Assembly (NCBI GenBank): GCA_905373295.1
Contig: CAJPSJ010000011.1
Location: 1-15,506, forward strand
Origin: an uncultured Campylobacter sp.
GTDB taxonomy: Bacteria; Campylobacterota; Campylobacteria; Campylobacterales; Campylobacteraceae
Direction: 5' to 3'
DNA: 15,506 nucleotides
In this document: positions 14,672 to 15,506 of the stretch, piece by piece
How the letters are laid out: the number at the start of each line of letters is the position of its first letter
Position numbering within the stretch: position 1 is the stretch's first letter
Made by a program: the position numbers and the translations under genes
Notes under the pieces: generated by a model
Databases searched by the model: none
What the model saw: only the letters and a program-made list of their open reading frames with translations
What the model was told of the DNA's origin: nothing

Positions 14672-15506
14672 TTATTTTTTAGCTAAGCTTAACATCGCCG
14701 CAGCCAAAACCTTCGTAGCGGCAAACGCGTCGTGCCAGTTTATGCTTTCATTTACGTTGTGGCTGATGCCGTCCTTGCACGGCACGAAAAGCATCCCCAC
14801 GCGATCCGCAAGCTCCGTCATATTCATCGCGTCGTGTCCCGCGCCGCTAGGAAGCCTTAGGCTTGGAATTTTAAGCTCGCCGGCACAGCTCTCAAGCAGA
14901 TCTATCATCTCCTCGCTTAGCTTTACGGGGCGATCCTTGATGAGATTTTTTAGTTCAAATTTGCACCCTCTGCGAGCGCAAATTTCACCTATCGCCGCAC
15001 AAATTTTATCATCCGCCGCCCTAAGCGCTTCCTCGTCTATATCGCGTATATCAAGACCTAGCGTGCAGGAGCCCGGGATCACGTTTAGCACGCCGGGTAT
15101 CGCATTTGCATAGCCCGTCGTCGCGACCGTGGTTTTGCCCTCCTTGGCGATCTTCTCCGCGCTTAAAATGATCTCGCTCGCACAAGCTAGGGCGTCACAG
15201 CGCATATCCATCGGCGTAGCGCCGCTGTGATCGGCTCTGCCCTCGATCCGTAGCTCATATCGCACTGGCGCGGAGATACCCGTGACGATGCCTACTGGGA
15301 TGCCGCGTCGCTGCAATACCGGCCCCTGCTCGATATGAAGCTCGATATAGCTATGAAAGCTGGATTTGGGCAGGACGCAGCTTTTTAAATTTGCGGGATT
15401 TAGCCCAAACTCCTGCATGGCGTCAAATAGCGAAATTCCGTCCGGATCCTTTAGCTCGCCTAGCCGCTCTTGCGAGAGCTTGCCACTAATTATCTTACTG
15501 CCTACG
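14672..15506 (-). CDS. M20 N-carbamoyl-amino-acid hydrolase / allantoate amidohydrolase family (5' end outside window)
   Basis: The frame is open from the right window edge to the TAA at 14672-14674, giving 278 residues; the ATG at 15416-15418 is internal, since coding sequence continues upstream as VGSKIISGKLSQERLGELKD. About 410 residues are expected, so roughly the first third is missing. Family blocks are clear: SYIELHIEQGPVLQ with the metal/catalytic His and Glu, GRADHSGATPMDMRCDAL, GYANAIPGVLNVIPG, SLRLPSGAGHDAMNM, and FVPCKDGISHNVNES with the C-terminal metal-binding His. Members remove the carbamoyl or ureido group from N-carbamoyl amino acids, 3-ureidopropionate or allantoate, releasing ammonia and CO2 or urea-type products. 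The motifs visible do not settle which. It is the first visible gene of the operon. Confidence 0.9.
   Translation of the reverse strand, partial: VGSKIISGKLSQERLGELKDPDGISLFDAMQEFGLNPANLKSCVLPKSSFHSYIELHIEQGPVLQRRGIPVGIVTGISAPVRYELRIEGRADHSGATPMDMRCDALACASEIILSAEKIAKEGKTTVATTGYANAIPGVLNVIPGSCTLGLDIRDIDEEALRAADDKICAAIGEICARRGCKFELKNLIKDRPVKLSEEMIDLLESCAGELKIPSLRLPSGAGHDAMNMTELADRVGMLFVPCKDGISHNVNESINWHDAFAATKVLAAAMLSLAKK

Overview
The window looks like the chromosome of a Campylobacter species of moderate GC content (roughly 45-50% by eye), most like the oral, anaerobic, higher-GC members such as C. gracilis. The species guess is inference. It rests on the dapB-purF neighbourhood and PurF type known from Campylobacter, the very frequent AAATTT hexamer in and between genes, an anaerobic C4-dicarboxylate (DcuC-type) carrier, and AAGGAG-type ribosome binding sites a few bases before nearly every start.

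Left part (1-5427, all plus strand): the 3' part of a large AsmA-like/DUF748 envelope protein is cut by the window edge. It is followed by dapB (lysine and peptidoglycan precursor synthesis), a broken MNT-type nucleotidyltransferase remnant, purF (first step of purine synthesis) and a small DUF488 protein. Close spacing and a ribosome binding site before each start suggest cotranscription from dapB onward.

Middle part (5428-10023): a loose accessory-looking region. It has a two-domain Mop (molbindin) protein, a minus-strand flavodoxin-fold NAD(P)H oxidoreductase, a Bcp-type peroxiredoxin and a second flavodoxin-fold oxidoreductase. The start of this second oxidoreductase is thrown out of frame by one base in an A6 run. 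Long gaps between these genes hold coding-like debris (5463-5669 minus, about 6653-7222 plus, perhaps 7869-8081 plus), hairpins and two degenerate tandem arrays built on an AAATTT core (period 13-14 nt at 8721-8821; period about 19.5 nt at 9857-9973).

Right part (15506 down to 10024, all minus strand): a tight five-gene operon with gaps of only 10, 10, 11 and 12 bases, each holding a ribosome binding site. In transcription order it encodes an M20 N-carbamoyl-amino-acid/allantoate-type amidohydrolase (5' end outside the window), an AbgA-like M20D amidohydrolase, the Asp-X dipeptidase PepE, a DcuC-family carrier and the tripeptidase PepT. A hairpin plus T-rich tail at 9929-9971 is a plausible terminator. 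Read together, the operon looks like a cytoplasmic route that unblocks N-acylated or carbamoylated amino acids, cuts small (especially aspartyl) peptides and connects to dicarboxylate/aspartate transport. No phage, insertion sequence, CRISPR array, tRNA or rRNA was seen.
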